Position numbers and translations under genes: made by a program
Notes under the pieces: model-generated
Told to the model about the DNA's origin: nothing
Seen by the model: only the letters and a program-made list of their open reading frames with translations
The model's database searches: none
Assembly: GCA_022113835.1 (NCBI GenBank)
Contig: JAILWY010000018.1
Span: 9,401,001 to 9,465,000 of the forward strand
DNA length: 64,000 nt
Direction: 5' to 3'
Source of the DNA: Atopsyche davidsoni
Taxonomy: Eukaryota > Arthropoda > Insecta > Trichoptera > Hydrobiosidae
Part shown: piece after piece, positions 1 through 13,730 of the stretch
Position numbering within the stretch: the stretch's first letter is position 1
Layout of the letters: each line of letters begins with the position of its first letter

Positions 1-599
1 TACTGAAACATTAAAAAATGCCAACAATGATATGGTATATAGTCGTTATGATAGAATTAGTAGTAAGCTCAAGTTCAAAATTATTTGAGGGTAGTGATTT
101 GCATGAATTTTTTTTGTAGATTTATGTGGAGATCAACAGTTCAACACTTCGTAGTTTTATTTAAATATTTGATTCCATATTGTACATATTTTAAAAAATA
201 TGTGGGTCAACAAATGTCTTCGTATTAGGAATAAAAAATGAAAAAGAGCATTATCTTATGACATGCAATCGGTGCAGTCGTAATGGATATTTGAATGCAT
301 GCTATTTGTAAGTAAGCTAATTATATTATTTTTTACCAGTGCGAGTTGAGATTTTTCGTGTCACGTACACGAGTAGTTTCATTTCTTCGTACACAGATAA
401 ACCGAGAGCTATTATAATAAAAGGTCTTGAAAGCGTTAACTTAGAAGATAGTAACTTAGAAGAAGATAGTAAGAGTTTTTCTAGCGAGTTACAAGTGTTG
501 CCGCATAAAGTATGAAAGCGGAGCCAACCGGTCCTTATTTCGATGGAACATCCTGACTTCCTGTGTAGCATCGCCACTCGGGAGCGAAGAATGGCGACG

Positions 600-850
600 T
601 GCGTGCCGAGCCTGGCCGGCTACCCACGCAGCTGAGATGTGCATATAATTGTTGCAATTAGCCTAAGCCAGTTCCCGCGCGGCTACCGGAATGCGCCCCG
701 CGGATTCGAAGGCCGCGGCCGCCCCGCCCGGGCACAAGCGCGCCGCATTTCACAGAGTTCATCTCCAGTGTGCGCCTTTGTTTTTCTGATGCTGGAAGAG
801 TCCTTGACTCGAAGGATATCTGCTGCAATTAGTTGAGACTCATCGCCGGA
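600..850. promoter_or_regulatory. GC-rich island
   Basis: CpG-rich block between AT-rich flanks, with a 65-codon plus frame of no recognisable product. Regulatory or exonic origin cannot be decided. Confidence 0.25.
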
Positions 851-1373
851 ATCGTTTTCATTTAACGGCCAACTCGGATTAGATTCCAGTGTAAATGTAT
901 TCTATCAACATATATTCTGCTATAAAATATTTAGGTAATCGACCACACATGAAATGACGAGAAAAATCCTCTTAAAAAAAATTTACGATACAAGAATGAA
1001 ATATTGTTTACACAATAAACATGTATAAATGAATATTGTAACAATAATTGATAAAACATATTCAGATGTTAAATCATGACTACAATATTTTTTTAAATAA
1101 ATTTTTAAATGTGTACTTATTGTTAATTAGTACATGTATGAAAAATCCCCAAAAATACCTGCTCTGACAGAACAATCAACACCTATTCAAAAAGAAATAG
1201 AGAATGAAAAAATTGGTTCCAGAAATCGAAGAGTGTTACCATCCCAAGGACGACACGATCCTACAAATTACCCTCATTATAGGAACGGTGTTATTATTTA
1301 TTATGAGGAGAGGCTCCGACGTAAAAGATGATTTAATAAGCATACCTGCAAGTGGACCTGATACCCTCACACG

Positions 1374-1511
1374 TGGGGCGACTCGGCGTCCTCGTCCGAG
1401 GAGCAGGTAAGCTGAGGGAGCCGCTGCAGCAACGCGCCGCGCATGCCTCGGTTTAAATTCCTCTCAGCCGTCGTGATTATCAAAGGTTGACGGGCAACGA
1501 TCATCATTTGA
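1374..1511 (-). other. GC-rich block with a short minus-strand open frame
   Basis: On the minus strand a frame of about 45 codons runs from ATG ATG to TGA and ends LTCSSDEDAESPHV, a composition that looks coding. An AATAAA lies downstream. No convincing splice acceptor precedes it, so a terminal exon is only a possibility. On the plus strand GAGCAG/GTAAGC (about 1404) would be a good donor. Confidence 0.25.
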
Positions 1512-2269
1512 AATAATGTATTATAAAGAATATTTTTTCATTATTTTCATCACAACTTGTGCTGTGTATTTCAAATAAAAAAACATAATAAGGGTTAACT
1601 TAAATTTGATTTGGAATCCGTAATTTAAATAATACTAAATCACGCAAATGTTACATAGGATAGAATTCGATCACATAATTTGATTAGTAATAAATAATAA
1701 CAGTTGTGCCTTCTTACACTGCAGGGTGCAACAGTTCAATGTTCAAATGGAAAATAATGAGTATCCCTTCCCACGCTGTGTATTTTGATTATTATTTTTT
1801 GGAATACCCTGCCTGTAGTCAGGCATTGGCACCTAACTTAGAAAAGACGGATCTATTCTAGCACAATCACAGAAGCGTCTAAAACTCAAAACTAGAGTTT
1901 TTAGTTAATTGAACTTTAGTTTTAGACTTTAAGAGGTCGCGTCTGTGCCCACAGAAGCAAATCTACAGAATTGTGTATTATTACTTATAAGGAAAAAACT
2001 AAAGCCATTCTTCAAAAGATTTTTATTTGGAATTTTTATAAGCTTTGCTCGCAAAATCTAAAGTTTTAGAAGATAAACTAATTAATATACTAAATGTATA
2101 GTGTGGTTTAATATTAACAAATGTCTCAGTTGTAATTTCAAATATAACGTGCTTACTTTGGAGATTCAAAGTTTGTAAAAGCTTTGATAAAAACAAGTTT
2201 TCCAAGGGTATTATATTTTATAAAATATGCTTCCTGAGAAGGCAGCGCTTAATTTTTTTTCATATGACA

Positions 2270-2400
2270 TCAACGCGAGTTATGCACTTTTATGTGTGCC
2301 TGGTCCCCTTTGTGCCGGGCGGGAGGCAGTCGGGCGTGCGGGAGCCGGAGACCAGACGCGGCCACTCGTCCCGAGTCCTCACAGATACAAAGGATTACTT
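2270..2400. promoter_or_regulatory. GC-rich island
   Basis: Short GC-rich block (about 2290-2375) in AT-rich DNA. Frames of 67 and 116 codons cross it and are unrecognised. Confidence 0.2.
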
Positions 2401-3524
2401 TTTTACAGCAGAGGAATGAAAAGAAGGTAAAACTTGAGTTTCTCGGAATAATTAAATGATTAATCTTGTATAGCTGCGTGTATGTGTAGTGAGAATTATC
2501 AGAGGCAACAATGCATAGCATCATTACTAATGAAAATAACATATATTCACAGATGGATACTCGTAATACAACCGAGAGAATCTTTGCAAGAAAAATAATT
2601 AACACCATGAAACTATACAAGTGTTAAGTACACAATTTTAGTGGAGCTGTTAAAACGTTTGCTCAAATATTTCTTAATATGTTTAAAATACGTGTTTTAT
2701 CTCTTCTCGTGGTGTCTCTCGATCACACAGATCTGTAATGAATGTCTCACCTCCGTGTGGGTTTTTCTAAGAACGACTTGGCAAATGTTGGTTAAATTTA
2801 TGCAAAACGCTAGAACACATGTGTGCACATTAATCTAAAGTGTGAGATATGGAAGTTGCACGAAAATAAAATGTTAAAGAAATCAGAATTTTTATTCATT
2901 CCGCCGGATAAATTATAGTCGAATACGAAGAAAGAATGAATATTTTGTGGTGTTAAGTTCCCCAAAGCCTTTCTGGGAATTGTTTTATGGCATTGAAAAT
3001 GAAGTAATTTTCACAAAAGTTATGAATGTAGCTATTTTGTATAAAATGGCATACATTTTAAAGAAATTGTTATAATTTTTTTTAAGTACAAAATGTGTAT
3101 AAAAATGGCAATCAAATGTGCTTAAGAGAAAGACCATAACCACCGTCATTTTTTTGTTTGTTTTATGATTTCGTAATTTTGCCTTGAGAATGTATCTACC
3201 AACAAGTTAAAATTATTAATATCTTCATCATATTTTTTACTATAACCAACGTATAATAATATCGAAAAATCACAACAAGCAATCATGTATTAAGTCATAG
3301 TATTTTTTTTCGATGCTTTAATTCTACTGTGTGAGTTTCCACAAGATAAAAATTTAATACGTAGATTCCTTGATGAATAGTAGAATTGAAACAACCCTAA
3401 AATCATTAATTCAAGATAAAACCCAAAACATACTCATATGAATATAAAGACGAGAGTATTGAGTTTATTGGTAAAACAAAATACTTCAGTATGTCTCAAA
3501 ACGCAATACACGGGATCAGAGAAA

Positions 3525-3680
3525 TAGACCAAAGGACCTATCCTCCTGTCCGGGCCAGGTACTGGGCCCAGCAGCTCGCCGTAACGGCAGATGTTCCCGC
3601 GATGATAAATAGAGCCCCGAGGGCCGACGGTTAGGCCCAGGATTCAATTCGAAAGGCTCCTCAAAAAAGAAGCACGCCTG
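3525..3680. promoter_or_regulatory. GC-richer block
   Basis: About 130 bp of clearly higher GC (GGGCCAGGTACTGGGCCC is a near-palindrome at about 3552-3569). No frame of note; possible regulatory element or old repeat. Confidence 0.25.
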
Positions 3681-5084
3681 TCGAACTTAGAAAATAAACA
3701 ATTCTTGAAGTGTTAATACTCGTTATATTATTTAAAAAGCTATGATTAATCACACTAGGAGCGTCTGGAGTTATATTTCACGTCTGAAAGATATCATTAC
3801 CGATAGATAGTTTATAGTAGGTTCGTATTCACCTTTTCATTTCTGTGAATAGATCATTTCAAATAGTCCGATTTAAAACGAAAGAATATCAAAAATGATA
3901 TGATATCTGAAAACAATATCAAAAAGAGCGCAAACGATCGCGATTAAAATTATTCGAAACCATCGTTAAAGCTTCAACATAAAATTTATGACCATAATCA
4001 AAGACTTAAGTAAAAAAAACCCACTTGATCTTTTTAATATTTTAAATTACCAACTTTTCAATCACGTGTTTTTGTGAATTTGGAGTACTCATTAAGCCTT
4101 AGCCGACAAAAACCGTCATAAAAACTGATAGATACAATATGCTTCGGCTGTGTCAGCCGTTTCTAGATATTTCGCGTGAAAAAATAACAAAGAAATCGTG
4201 TTAATAATAACGAGGCTCGGCTGAAATTTCAGAAACTGTTAAAACCGCATTCTTTCGAGACAATAAGAATGCTTCGCAATAATCCTTTTGGTTACATTTT
4301 CTCGCCACCTGCTGTATTTCGCCGCAAAGGTTTGACATCCGATTAAGTTGTGACTGCCAAGAACAATGCGCCTTTGGTCTGTTTTTTTTCAGGAGTTATT
4401 TCTTTATGACTGCGGCACTCACCCCTAAAGGGAACAATAAACAACCACTTATAACGAAGTGTAGAATCTCAAGCTGCAGGTAGACCTGCACACAATCTCT
4501 GCATGTAAATAAGAAGCTAATAGCCATAAATATTATCCAATGTGAGCCTTAAGCCCTGCTGCATTGGTAAATTTATTTAAATTATAGTCAAGCTCAATCT
4601 ACTGCAGGGGTTCACAACATTTAGAAAATCTAAAATTGCAAATTATTAAAATAAAGAAAGATTTTTTGCGGTCACTACTTAAAAAAAACCTTTGGTAAAT
4701 ATGATAAGTCGGATAAACACAAGTCAAAAATAAAGCGACTCAGCATACAACTTAGCACTATCACATAATATTTGAATAGGATATATTATACAATCGTGGA
4801 TTTTTTAAGATGATTCGTGTTTTATTTTTTTTGTAAAAACGTTTTTTTTTAATCAGTTATTTATCGGTATTCTTTGTCAATGCCTAAATTTAAAGCCACA
4901 ACATTGAAACAATGCAATAACGTCTACAATTTTATACTTATAAAGAATACAAAAGTACATTTATCACGAACTCTATAAAACCTTGAATTATGACTTGTTA
5001 GACGCAACCATGAGTATTAATAACTATTATAGTTTGCAATGACAACTGTTGTACGAAGTATTCCTGATGATTATTGTTAATTCA

Positions 5085-5250
5085 GACAGCTCGAGGGCTG
5101 CACCGCGCACACCTCGGAATCGGCTGCTTACGGATCCCTGATCGGCAGAGGAAGATAAATCACGCGCGCTGCTTCTCTTACGCAACTACCCTCCGTCCAC
5201 GGCTCAGGCAACTGTGATGGAGGAAGGCGGCGTACGAGAATCGGTAATTA
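5085..5250. promoter_or_regulatory. GC-richer island
   Basis: Block with CpGs and GATAA-type words between AT-rich flanks. No coding or RNA feature identified. Confidence 0.2.
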
Positions 5251-5759
5251 TAAATAATGTCTTCACGCAGTGATGACTGTTAAGCCGTGTTATTCCTTTA
5301 TTCTAAGTTAATGGGTGATTTTCACTATGCAGGTGAAAATACCACAAAACGAAGTTAAAGGTTAAAACTAGAATAATTTACTCTTGAAAAAAAACTGTAT
5401 ACATAAAAAAACAAATCAATATTTATATAGGGCATACCAGTTGGGTTTAGATACAAAACAATGTTTAAGAGTGTTTTTATAATTATAATTATCCATATAT
5501 GATTTATTGACTATTTTTTATGTTAGAAAAACTGCATACGAAAAATAAAAATATTAACTACTGACAACTAAAAACGACATGTTTCGTTCAGTTCACAGAC
5601 ATGCTTATTAACTTATTTAAAAAAAATCAATTATCTCAGTAATTATTTGTAGTCTTTATGAATAAAGGGATTACGTAAGAAACGTGCTCACTTCAAGCAA
5701 TACGAATTTGATGCTCTGCAAAATATTACACACGGCGGCGGTTTATTTTTTTATTATTC

Positions 5760-6020
5760 AAATAAGCTCTTGGCTTCCATGCATGCGTGCACGGGAGTCT
5801 CCCGCCATTCTTCAATGGCGTTGACATTTAGCTGCGCATAGTGACAGAATATTTTCCCACGGAGGCCCGGGAAAATTGTCATTCATCAGGCCTCCGGGCC
5901 GGCATGCTAATTATGCGTAATGAGGCCGATCAAACACTCGGCCCTGCGGCCAACGAGCGGCCGGGCCTGCCAGGATTACCGGCGCACTCCTTCATCATTG
6001 GCTTATGTTGCCAATGCAAA
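5760..6020. promoter_or_regulatory. GC-rich island with overlapping inverted repeats and homeodomain-type sites
   Basis: In an AT-rich setting, this block is GC-rich and motif-dense. ATTTTCCC (5851-5858) pairs with GGGAAAAT (5869-5876), and GGAGGCC (5861-5867) pairs with GGCCTCC (5889-5895); the two inverted repeats overlap and exclude each other. TAATTA occurs just after. Two overlapping open frames (106 and 62 codons) have no recognisable product. A cis-regulatory module or old exon are both possible. Confidence 0.35.
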
Positions 6021-6639
6021 AACACACTCTCGAGCAATCAAGGCATTTTGGATTCAAATATTTACGATGAAAAGTCAATTGGTTGCATTAAACCGTTCAA
6101 ATACATAGAAATCCTGAAACCCGTTTCAAATAATACCTGTGTAATAAGAATTTTAAAATAGATTGTATATGTCTAATGGTGAAATATCCTATAAGGATAA
6201 ATATAAACCTCTATAAGGTGAGAGTGCTTTCACTGTCTCACCATTTGGATTTATTTATGTTTATTACATATTGAGTCCTACGAAATTAGTACCTGTACAA
6301 TAATAATCGATATTTAGGATGAACACATGTCGTATTTTATAATGTGGTGTTCATGTTTTCTTAAAAACCAATATTTATTATTTTATAATTATATTCAATT
6401 AGAATAAATTATGACAAAATGAAGTTTTGTTTTATTGCTAATTTGATTATAACAATTATTTAAAAGCAATTCAGTACTCTTGTACTTCTTTTTCTACAAC
6501 TTTCAAAGGCTTGGGGTTATTTTGTTTTTTCCATTGAAATTATCATTACTTATCGGGTGCATATATTTTTACTATACATATCTGGCGCAACTTGTTGTCC
6601 AGTAAGCATCAATTTGATTAGTGATATATGTATTCACAT

Positions 6640-6870
6640 TTGTACAGATCCCGTGCAGATCTCTGGCCACCGAGCCTTCCTCGCCTCCCCGGGCGGGCGG
6701 CCGAGAGCGCCTCACGTCCGAGAGCATGTTATGACGCAGTCGCTGCTGTCGGAGGCTTCACGATCGCCGCTGTCGAAGTTTATTTGCATCGGCCGAGCGA
6801 CTGCACTCGCTTCATCGGTAACTCACTTCTATCTGGAGGGCATCTCGTCTACAAGATGCAATCTACGCGC
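6640..6870. promoter_or_regulatory. GC-rich island, possible exon
   Basis: On the plus strand an acceptor-like TTTGTACAG (ends 6648) and a donor-like ATCG/GTAACT (about 6822) would enclose an exon open in two frames. No protein family is recognisable, and both sites are only average, so an exon is not called. Confidence 0.25.
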
Positions 6871-7399
6871 GTTATTCATCGACAAATCGTATCTATCAAT
6901 ATCCACGCTCTGGGTAAACTTTCCATCTCCGCATTTCAGTTTTATGATGGCTGCATTGTGGAACGAAATCGAGATAATTTAATTATTGACACGAGACATT
7001 GTAATTATTTTTAAATGCTTTCAGTGTTTTGTGTCAATGTAGAAAATCGTAATTAAGGGGTTACAAATGAAAAAAAATTATATTACTCATTTGATCGGAT
7101 ATTTGTGTAGCGAAAATGAAAATTGCACATATCCTTAAATTTAATGTGATACAACTTATGAATAACTAGACACGATACTTAAGAAAAAAAATATATCTAA
7201 CACATAGGAACAGATTAAATATGAATAATCTAATATTTCTAAATGTATGTATGGATTCAATGGAATATATATTTATGCATATTAATGTATTTCAACGAGA
7301 TCAATCTACTAATCCGAGTTTTAGTTTGAAGAAACTTACACAAGTTTCATAAAAAAAAAATATTACTATCATCGCAATTGATTACAATCACATATCTGC

Positions 7400-8290
7400 C
7401 GAGAGAGCTCAGTAGCGCAGATCTACTTCGCAGTGGCCGTGCGTGCGCGAGGCTCTCGAGAAAATGTGAATTGGGATGTTCTCCGCGCAATTAGAGTGCG
7501 CTTGCGCGGAGAAACCGTAACTACAGAAGCGAGATGGACGCGAAGCGACTCGGGACAGCCCGCTCGACCTGCGCTCGAGAAGCGCGTCCTCACCTGAGGC
7601 CGAGGCCGCTGCGCGTCCTTCGGGGCTCCTCCGCCGCTCGAGAGGTCGACGGAAACCGTCACCCGCGAGGGCCGCGGGGCGAGTCGGCTCGACGCGGGCT
7701 CGTCGCGGGTCGCGGGTCGCCGATTATCGGGCATTCCGCGCGGACACTCGGGCCGGGCCCGCATTCCGCGCCGGTCCTGGCGGCCGCTTACTCACCGCTT
7801 CCCGGAACCCGGCGGTCCCCGGAGCCTCCGTCCGCGACTTCTCGCGATTCGCGAATCCCTCTCGCGAAAAGAACCAACTCGCGAAAAACTTTTCACTGTC
7901 GAATGCGAATTCCGAAACACTCCGTCGCGGGACCGTCGGTCGGTTTGTTTATTTTTGAAAAATGTCAACGGCGATCGCGGGAAAGGCGAGACGCTGCGCG
8001 CGCGCGTTCGCGTGCGATCTGACGTCGGAGCGGTTTGAGGCTGCGGCGGGGCGCTCGGCCGCCTCCACCGCGCTCGGCCGCGCTCGGCCGCCGTCGGGCC
8101 CGCCCGCCCCGCCCCCACCTCCCCCCTCCCTCCCCGCGCCCCCGCCCCCCGCCCCGCGCCCCCCCGCCCCGCGGCCCCCCGCGCCCGCCGTCCGTTGACA
8201 TATTCTCGGAGATTTCACAACCGATGCCTCCATCTCATTACGCCCGTCAAACTAGTTGCCGTAATTATCAGCGGACCCGTCGATACTGAT
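7400..8290 (-). promoter_or_regulatory. CpG-rich island, candidate promoter and first exon of a minus-strand gene
   Basis: This is by far the most GC- and CpG-rich stretch of the window. On the minus strand it contains two strong splice donors: AGCG/GTGAGTAAG (intron would start at 7795) and CTCAG/GTGAGGA (intron would start at 7593). No comparable plus-strand donor was seen. Between 8095 and 8195 the minus strand is a succession of G runs. A TGACGTC (CRE-type) site lies at about 8019. Open frames exist in every reading frame because stop codons are rare at this composition, so none is called coding. A 5' exon of a gene running to the left, beyond base 1, is the simplest reading; an alternative promoter of the RhoGEF gene is possible. 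Confidence 0.45.
8095..8195 (-). other. Long G-run tract (G-quadruplex potential)
   Basis: About 100 bp composed almost wholly of G and C, with C runs of 3-7 on the plus strand. The minus strand satisfies the G3+N1-7 quadruplex pattern many times over. It sits just upstream of the two minus-strand donors. The poly-Pro and poly-Gly frames here are artefacts of composition. Confidence 0.6.
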
Positions 8291-11200
8291 TAATTCAAAA
8301 TAGACTAGAAAAAAAAACACCGGGGAAAATGCACTCTGCTTACACTCGATCTACTGCGACAAACCGGGAAGCTGCAGTTATGGCTCCCGGCTCTTCTCCT
8401 TACCTATTCGAAGATCTTTATTTGATGTAAAATCACTAGCACAGGCAAACTCGTCTATTATATATCTCGTTGACGATATTAAAATATTTTTTCTAGGTAA
8501 AAAAAAATATTTAAAGATGCAATCAGGTAGGTACTCATCAAATATTCACGGTTGGTACCATTGGCGTCGGTAAAAATTTAAATATTCAAATCACCCTGCA
8601 AAAGTTTGATTTTAAATATAAAAAAGACACTCTCTGATATTATTATTAGGCTTGTTTTTATGTATGCGATTTATTTTGTTGTAATTAAAAATATGACTTT
8701 TCTAAGCTGAGATATTGTCTCGTCCATTTGGGATAGTTTGAATTTCCGGGACGTCTAGTGGCTTTGTAATAGAACTGCCGAGAATGGATGCAAATACCTT
8801 TCCAGCAATCAGAAGTAAACGACAAATAAAAGAGAAATCAAAATGGATACCGACCAAACATACCAAACAACATTTTAAAATGATTTCTGCAGATTTCTTT
8901 CAATTACTGCTAATTATCTGTAATGTTCAGTCCACTAAAGCAATAAAACTTTTAACTATTTTAATAAGAATGTAATTCCATACAACACTGTACTATAAAT
9001 ATTTTATGTAAGAACTGCATGGAATACAACTACTGTACTATTATTAATGGAAACTGTGTAATTTGAAACACTACTAACACTAAATCAATTTAATAAATTA
9101 TTGAATTCTCAATGAAAACAACAAGTATTAATCGGCCGCGATACTCAAAATCACACATTTAGTGAACTTTTGAATACATATTACAAGAAAATTGTTTTCG
9201 AAAAGAAAACATCAGAAACATGTACATTTATTTTTCATTCAAATGAATACTGTAGTGCTGATTAAATATGTGAGAGATGTGCTTATGTTTTCTTTTTTTT
9301 TTTTTTTTAATGAAACGATAATAATCAAACGCAAGAACATTATCACATCAAAGAAATTCAAAAAACAAATTATTTATTTATTTTTCAACGTAAGAATTCC
9401 ATAAAACACAAATATTCGTACTTCAATCCAAATTAAATATTTTCGGTATTTGTCATTATATTTTCCATACATTAAATATTTTTATATAAATTATCTTTAT
9501 TTGATACTTAAATTTGACGCATTTTGGATACTTATCATAATTTTGATAAAGTAAACTTTATTGTTAATAGCATAATTCGAATATATTATTTGATGGTGTT
9601 ATAATTATTATAGGTACGTATTTGAATGGTCACAAATTGGGGTGATCTAATATTTCAAAGAAACGATTGTATTACTAATGTAATGATCAAGTTAATAAGT
9701 AAATTACAAAGCTTCAATTACAAAAAAATGAACATAATCACCCAATACGATCCTAATTACAATGACGGCGTTCTTGGCGGATCCATTGTTCTTATAACCT
9801 CACCTGAGTTGTGTGCAAAAGACATTTTTTTATAAATAAAGTAGTCATAAATTGTTACCAACATTTTTAAAACAATAGTGTAAAAGGCTTTGTTTGAAGA
9901 AAAAAACAACACCTCGTGCGTAAATAAGGCGGTTACAGAACACTCCGCGCGTGTGCTGTTTGCGAAGGAACCGCCCCGGCGACCTGTTAATTAATAAACC
10001 ATCACACGTGCCTGTGGGACTCCACGCAACTCCACTGCTTCAAGGTCTAATTGTTCAATTAACCGTCGATTTAAATATACTCCAAGTGGAAATAAGCGTG
10101 ATCACTTAGAATCTAGTTAGACTACAAAAAGTAAATAAATAAGGTTATACGAGACAAACATCATAATAATGTACTTTTATATATTTTTTAAATTAAAATA
10201 TAAGTTTTAAAAATATTTCATTTTCCTAACTCTGATATTCTTGGTTTAAATATTTAAGTACATTCAATTTTTTTTATGAAAAAACTTATTCAAATGTTGT
10301 ATTTGATACAAGATTAATCATTTCGAACCTAAAAAAAAGCTTGAAACAAAATCCTAAAATAGAAAAATATGATTAACTAATAAGCCCTGCATTGTGTTTT
10401 AATTGATCATAAAATGTGTTGTGTGAGACGTGCTGCCATGCGCATACCATACATTACAATTCCCTTTATGTCTGACACAACAAGGCGGATACTTGATGAT
10501 TTGAGAACATTTAAACTAATTAGGTCGAAGCATTTCTTAATTCCACGTTACTTACAAAGCCACGATTATGATCTTGAAGTCAACTTGAGCATCAATAAAC
10601 TTCTATTCATCATTTATATTTGTATGAGAAATACTCACTATCGTACTCATTTCAGGTGTTTTAACTTGCACTAGGCATAAAATCAATAAGTAAATCCATT
10701 TTTAAATTAATAATGCAGATTCTTCATCCACGATCTTTTCGTTAGCAATATAACCACATATTATCAATTTGTGTCTGCATATACTATATAATATAACAAG
10801 AGATGCAATAACAAACAAAAATTGTATAGACCACTCCACTTAATAAAAACGTTAAAAACGCTATTTATACTAACAAGGGCAATTTGATAAGAAATATCAT
10901 TTAGTATTAGCCATATTTTGAGATTCTTACTATTCATATTAACTGTAAATAAAATTATGCACCTCTAGCTTTTAAGATTGCTCTAGGTACTTACGAATGA
11001 ACGGTTCACCACTTTTGTTCATGAACACACTTAGATAAGGTAGGAATACAAACATATGTAGAAAAAACTCAATAAATACATCCGGCAGCAAAGAGCATCT
11101 ACGAGAAAAATATAACCAAGAACAAAGACTATACCATAGACAACAATATTTATAAGTAAATCTAAAATATTCCATTTACCTCTAGGTTCCCAGTGACGCC

Positions 11201-13730
11201 GGGTGGTTATCCGTGACTCATTTGGTGAACGATTAGTGCATAGATGTTGATGTGGAGTTCACGCTTCATCCGCGACGTGTATGTACACAAACATTTACAA
11301 ATAACACGTATGCATCATGTCTTCAACGTAATCATAAACCAAAAACCAAAACACAAACAGGCAGACAATAATTAATTTATGAACGGCATTATCAACGAAC
11401 TTAGTATATCCACAACAAAAAAATAATTAAAAACTATACAATTGCTAATTGATTAAACCACAGTTTTGTCTTACAGTAGCATTTAGCAAAAAAGGAATTC
11501 GTTTAAGCTTGAGAAATTTTGACAGTGTCATAATTTGAAAACTGCATGACTCTCACACGAAATGGCGTAAAAAAACGACTGAATAAAACTGGCTTTAGCC
11601 CGCGCTTCTTCTTAATGACAAATCATAAAATAAACATGATTAACAATCATATCAAAAAAAGCATTTTTGCCCCGGATATCAATATAATTTTTTGCAGTTC
11701 ATACACAAACAAATAGATTTAAAAAAAAAAACACCATGCTACAAAAAATAAATCAATTGTTAAAACGATTTACGATCAAGAGAAAATGTGAATTTACTAC
11801 GATTCTATTAGTTTAGTCCTTGAAGAGATAAAAAATTACTGACCTGAAAACAGATTTTTTCAGGTACTTCCACAATCATAGCTTTGTTACAACATTTTTT
11901 TTATATACATTAGTTACAAAGCAGATGTTTTAAAATTAAGAAGAAAGGTGAATGGATTATTTTATATAAACCAAACTTAATTTTAGCAGAATCATCTTAT
12001 TAAATAGACGAAGTTTTAGAACACGTTAAAAATTAAAATATCCGTAAGTCAGATGACAAAAAATCCTCATTCGGAGTTTGACTTCATGATGTTTGATGAT
12101 GCGTGAATGTATAATGTTTTGACCAATCACCATTAAAAGTTACGAATAGTTCCGGCTCTCTATTCAGGCACACTGGGTACACTTCCTCATTCACTTGAAA
12201 TGAAAATTACAAATTAGTCGAGTATAAAAGCACATTCGTTAATACACATCGGAGAAGAAAGTTTAAATTATACATCTTGATATAAGTGTACCTTCATAAG
12301 AGGTTCATTTGACACACCTATATGGAATTATTCTCCAGTAAAACTATTTACACGTATCCCTGTATATAATAATATAATTGCCGTGACAAATCACAATTTC
12401 TCTTCACATGTAATCTTTCTATCGTTGTGTTATGCTTTTCATTGCTACAGTCACGTGAAAAATGAATAAAACCGTCAATAAAATTTTAAAACATCATGAT
12501 TTATTTTATTAGTAAAAACCGAGTATACAGGTGAATCCATGTCTTTTTACAACATTTATTCAGTATTATTTTCTTCTTTACCTTTAGCCATAGCATGATT
12601 ATTAGAATTTCAAGATACTTGTTATATTGTACAGATTCCCTGAAGTATAAAATGCCATAGACTCGCAGACCTGGTAATTAATTCATGACTTCAAGACTCA
12701 TATTTAAAATATGTTTGCTCCAATTGTTTAAATAAACATAAAAACTAATATATCATTTTTACTGTAAATAAAATATTACAACAAATAGGTGTCGCGTTTT
12801 ATATGCATTATTTTAAGTAAGAATTTATTTCTATTAGAATCACTCATATAATATTATTTATATCATCAATGTATTTTTAATTATGCTCTAAGCACTATAT
12901 TCAAAGAATATTGTAAATTTTTTACTGACGTTTTACATGGATTGAACTTTAAAATATCATTATTAACATAAATTGTGACTGTTAAATCGATGCTTGCTCA
13001 TTTCTTAGGTTTTATTATGGATTATAAAATTAAACTGAAAATTTGACAACTCAGGTTCTAGCTCCTTGTGGTGACCCTTCAATCTGGTTATCATATAAGT
13101 GCCCACAAACCGTGTTTACTAAAAGAAAAAAATAACGTGAGTCTAAGGAAGTACCCTTTTACCAGTAGTGGTTTTATAATGTAACAAAAAACAAAAAGGA
13201 AAATAAAAAACAATGATCACCTGAATTTTCAGCTTGTCCAATAATTGCCTTAATTGAACATTCATGTTCAAATATGAAAAAAGTATAACAGATTAAGCAA
13301 AACATTATCAAACCCTGAATAATTTTCACTAGTAGGCAAATAATAACATACAAATTGTAATGGAAAAGATATTTATGCAATGGTTTAGAATTTATTAAAT
13401 AACAAATCAGAATCTACCAAATTAACTTGCCGCCGCATCCAGTCGTTCTTTATTATTATTTGATAAATTTACATTTTATTACATTTACTAGCCATAACAG
13501 GTAGAGAATAATATTCATTTTAAGATATTACAAAATTTGCTATATATCGTACACGGTACAGTATGACTCATTATTGGATTTCATACATAAATTGATTTAT
13601 AAAGGATTATTTTCAAGTAATTCGTAAACATGCATACATTAACAATGCTCATTGTTAGTCACCTGTAATTATGTTGAGTATATACCTCCGCGTACAAAGA
13701 ATCTCTTTGTTACTATTCATCAGAATATAC
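8290..13730. other. Long AT-rich stretch without a gene
   Basis: Stops crowd all frames and only chance frames of 60-90 codons occur. Items seen: a TATAAAA at about 12224, a hairpin ACCTGAAAA/TTTTCAGGT (11842-11865) and homopolymer runs. No transposon end was recognised. Confidence 0.5.
11842..11865. repeat. Short perfect hairpin
   Basis: ACCTGAAAA and TTTTCAGGT form 9-bp arms around a 6-base loop. Too short to assign a role. Confidence 0.5.

Noticed and set aside
7423..8289. Eight overlapping long frames in the GC-rich island
   Set aside because: Stop codons are rare at this composition; Pro, Arg and Gly runs on both strands show they are compositional.
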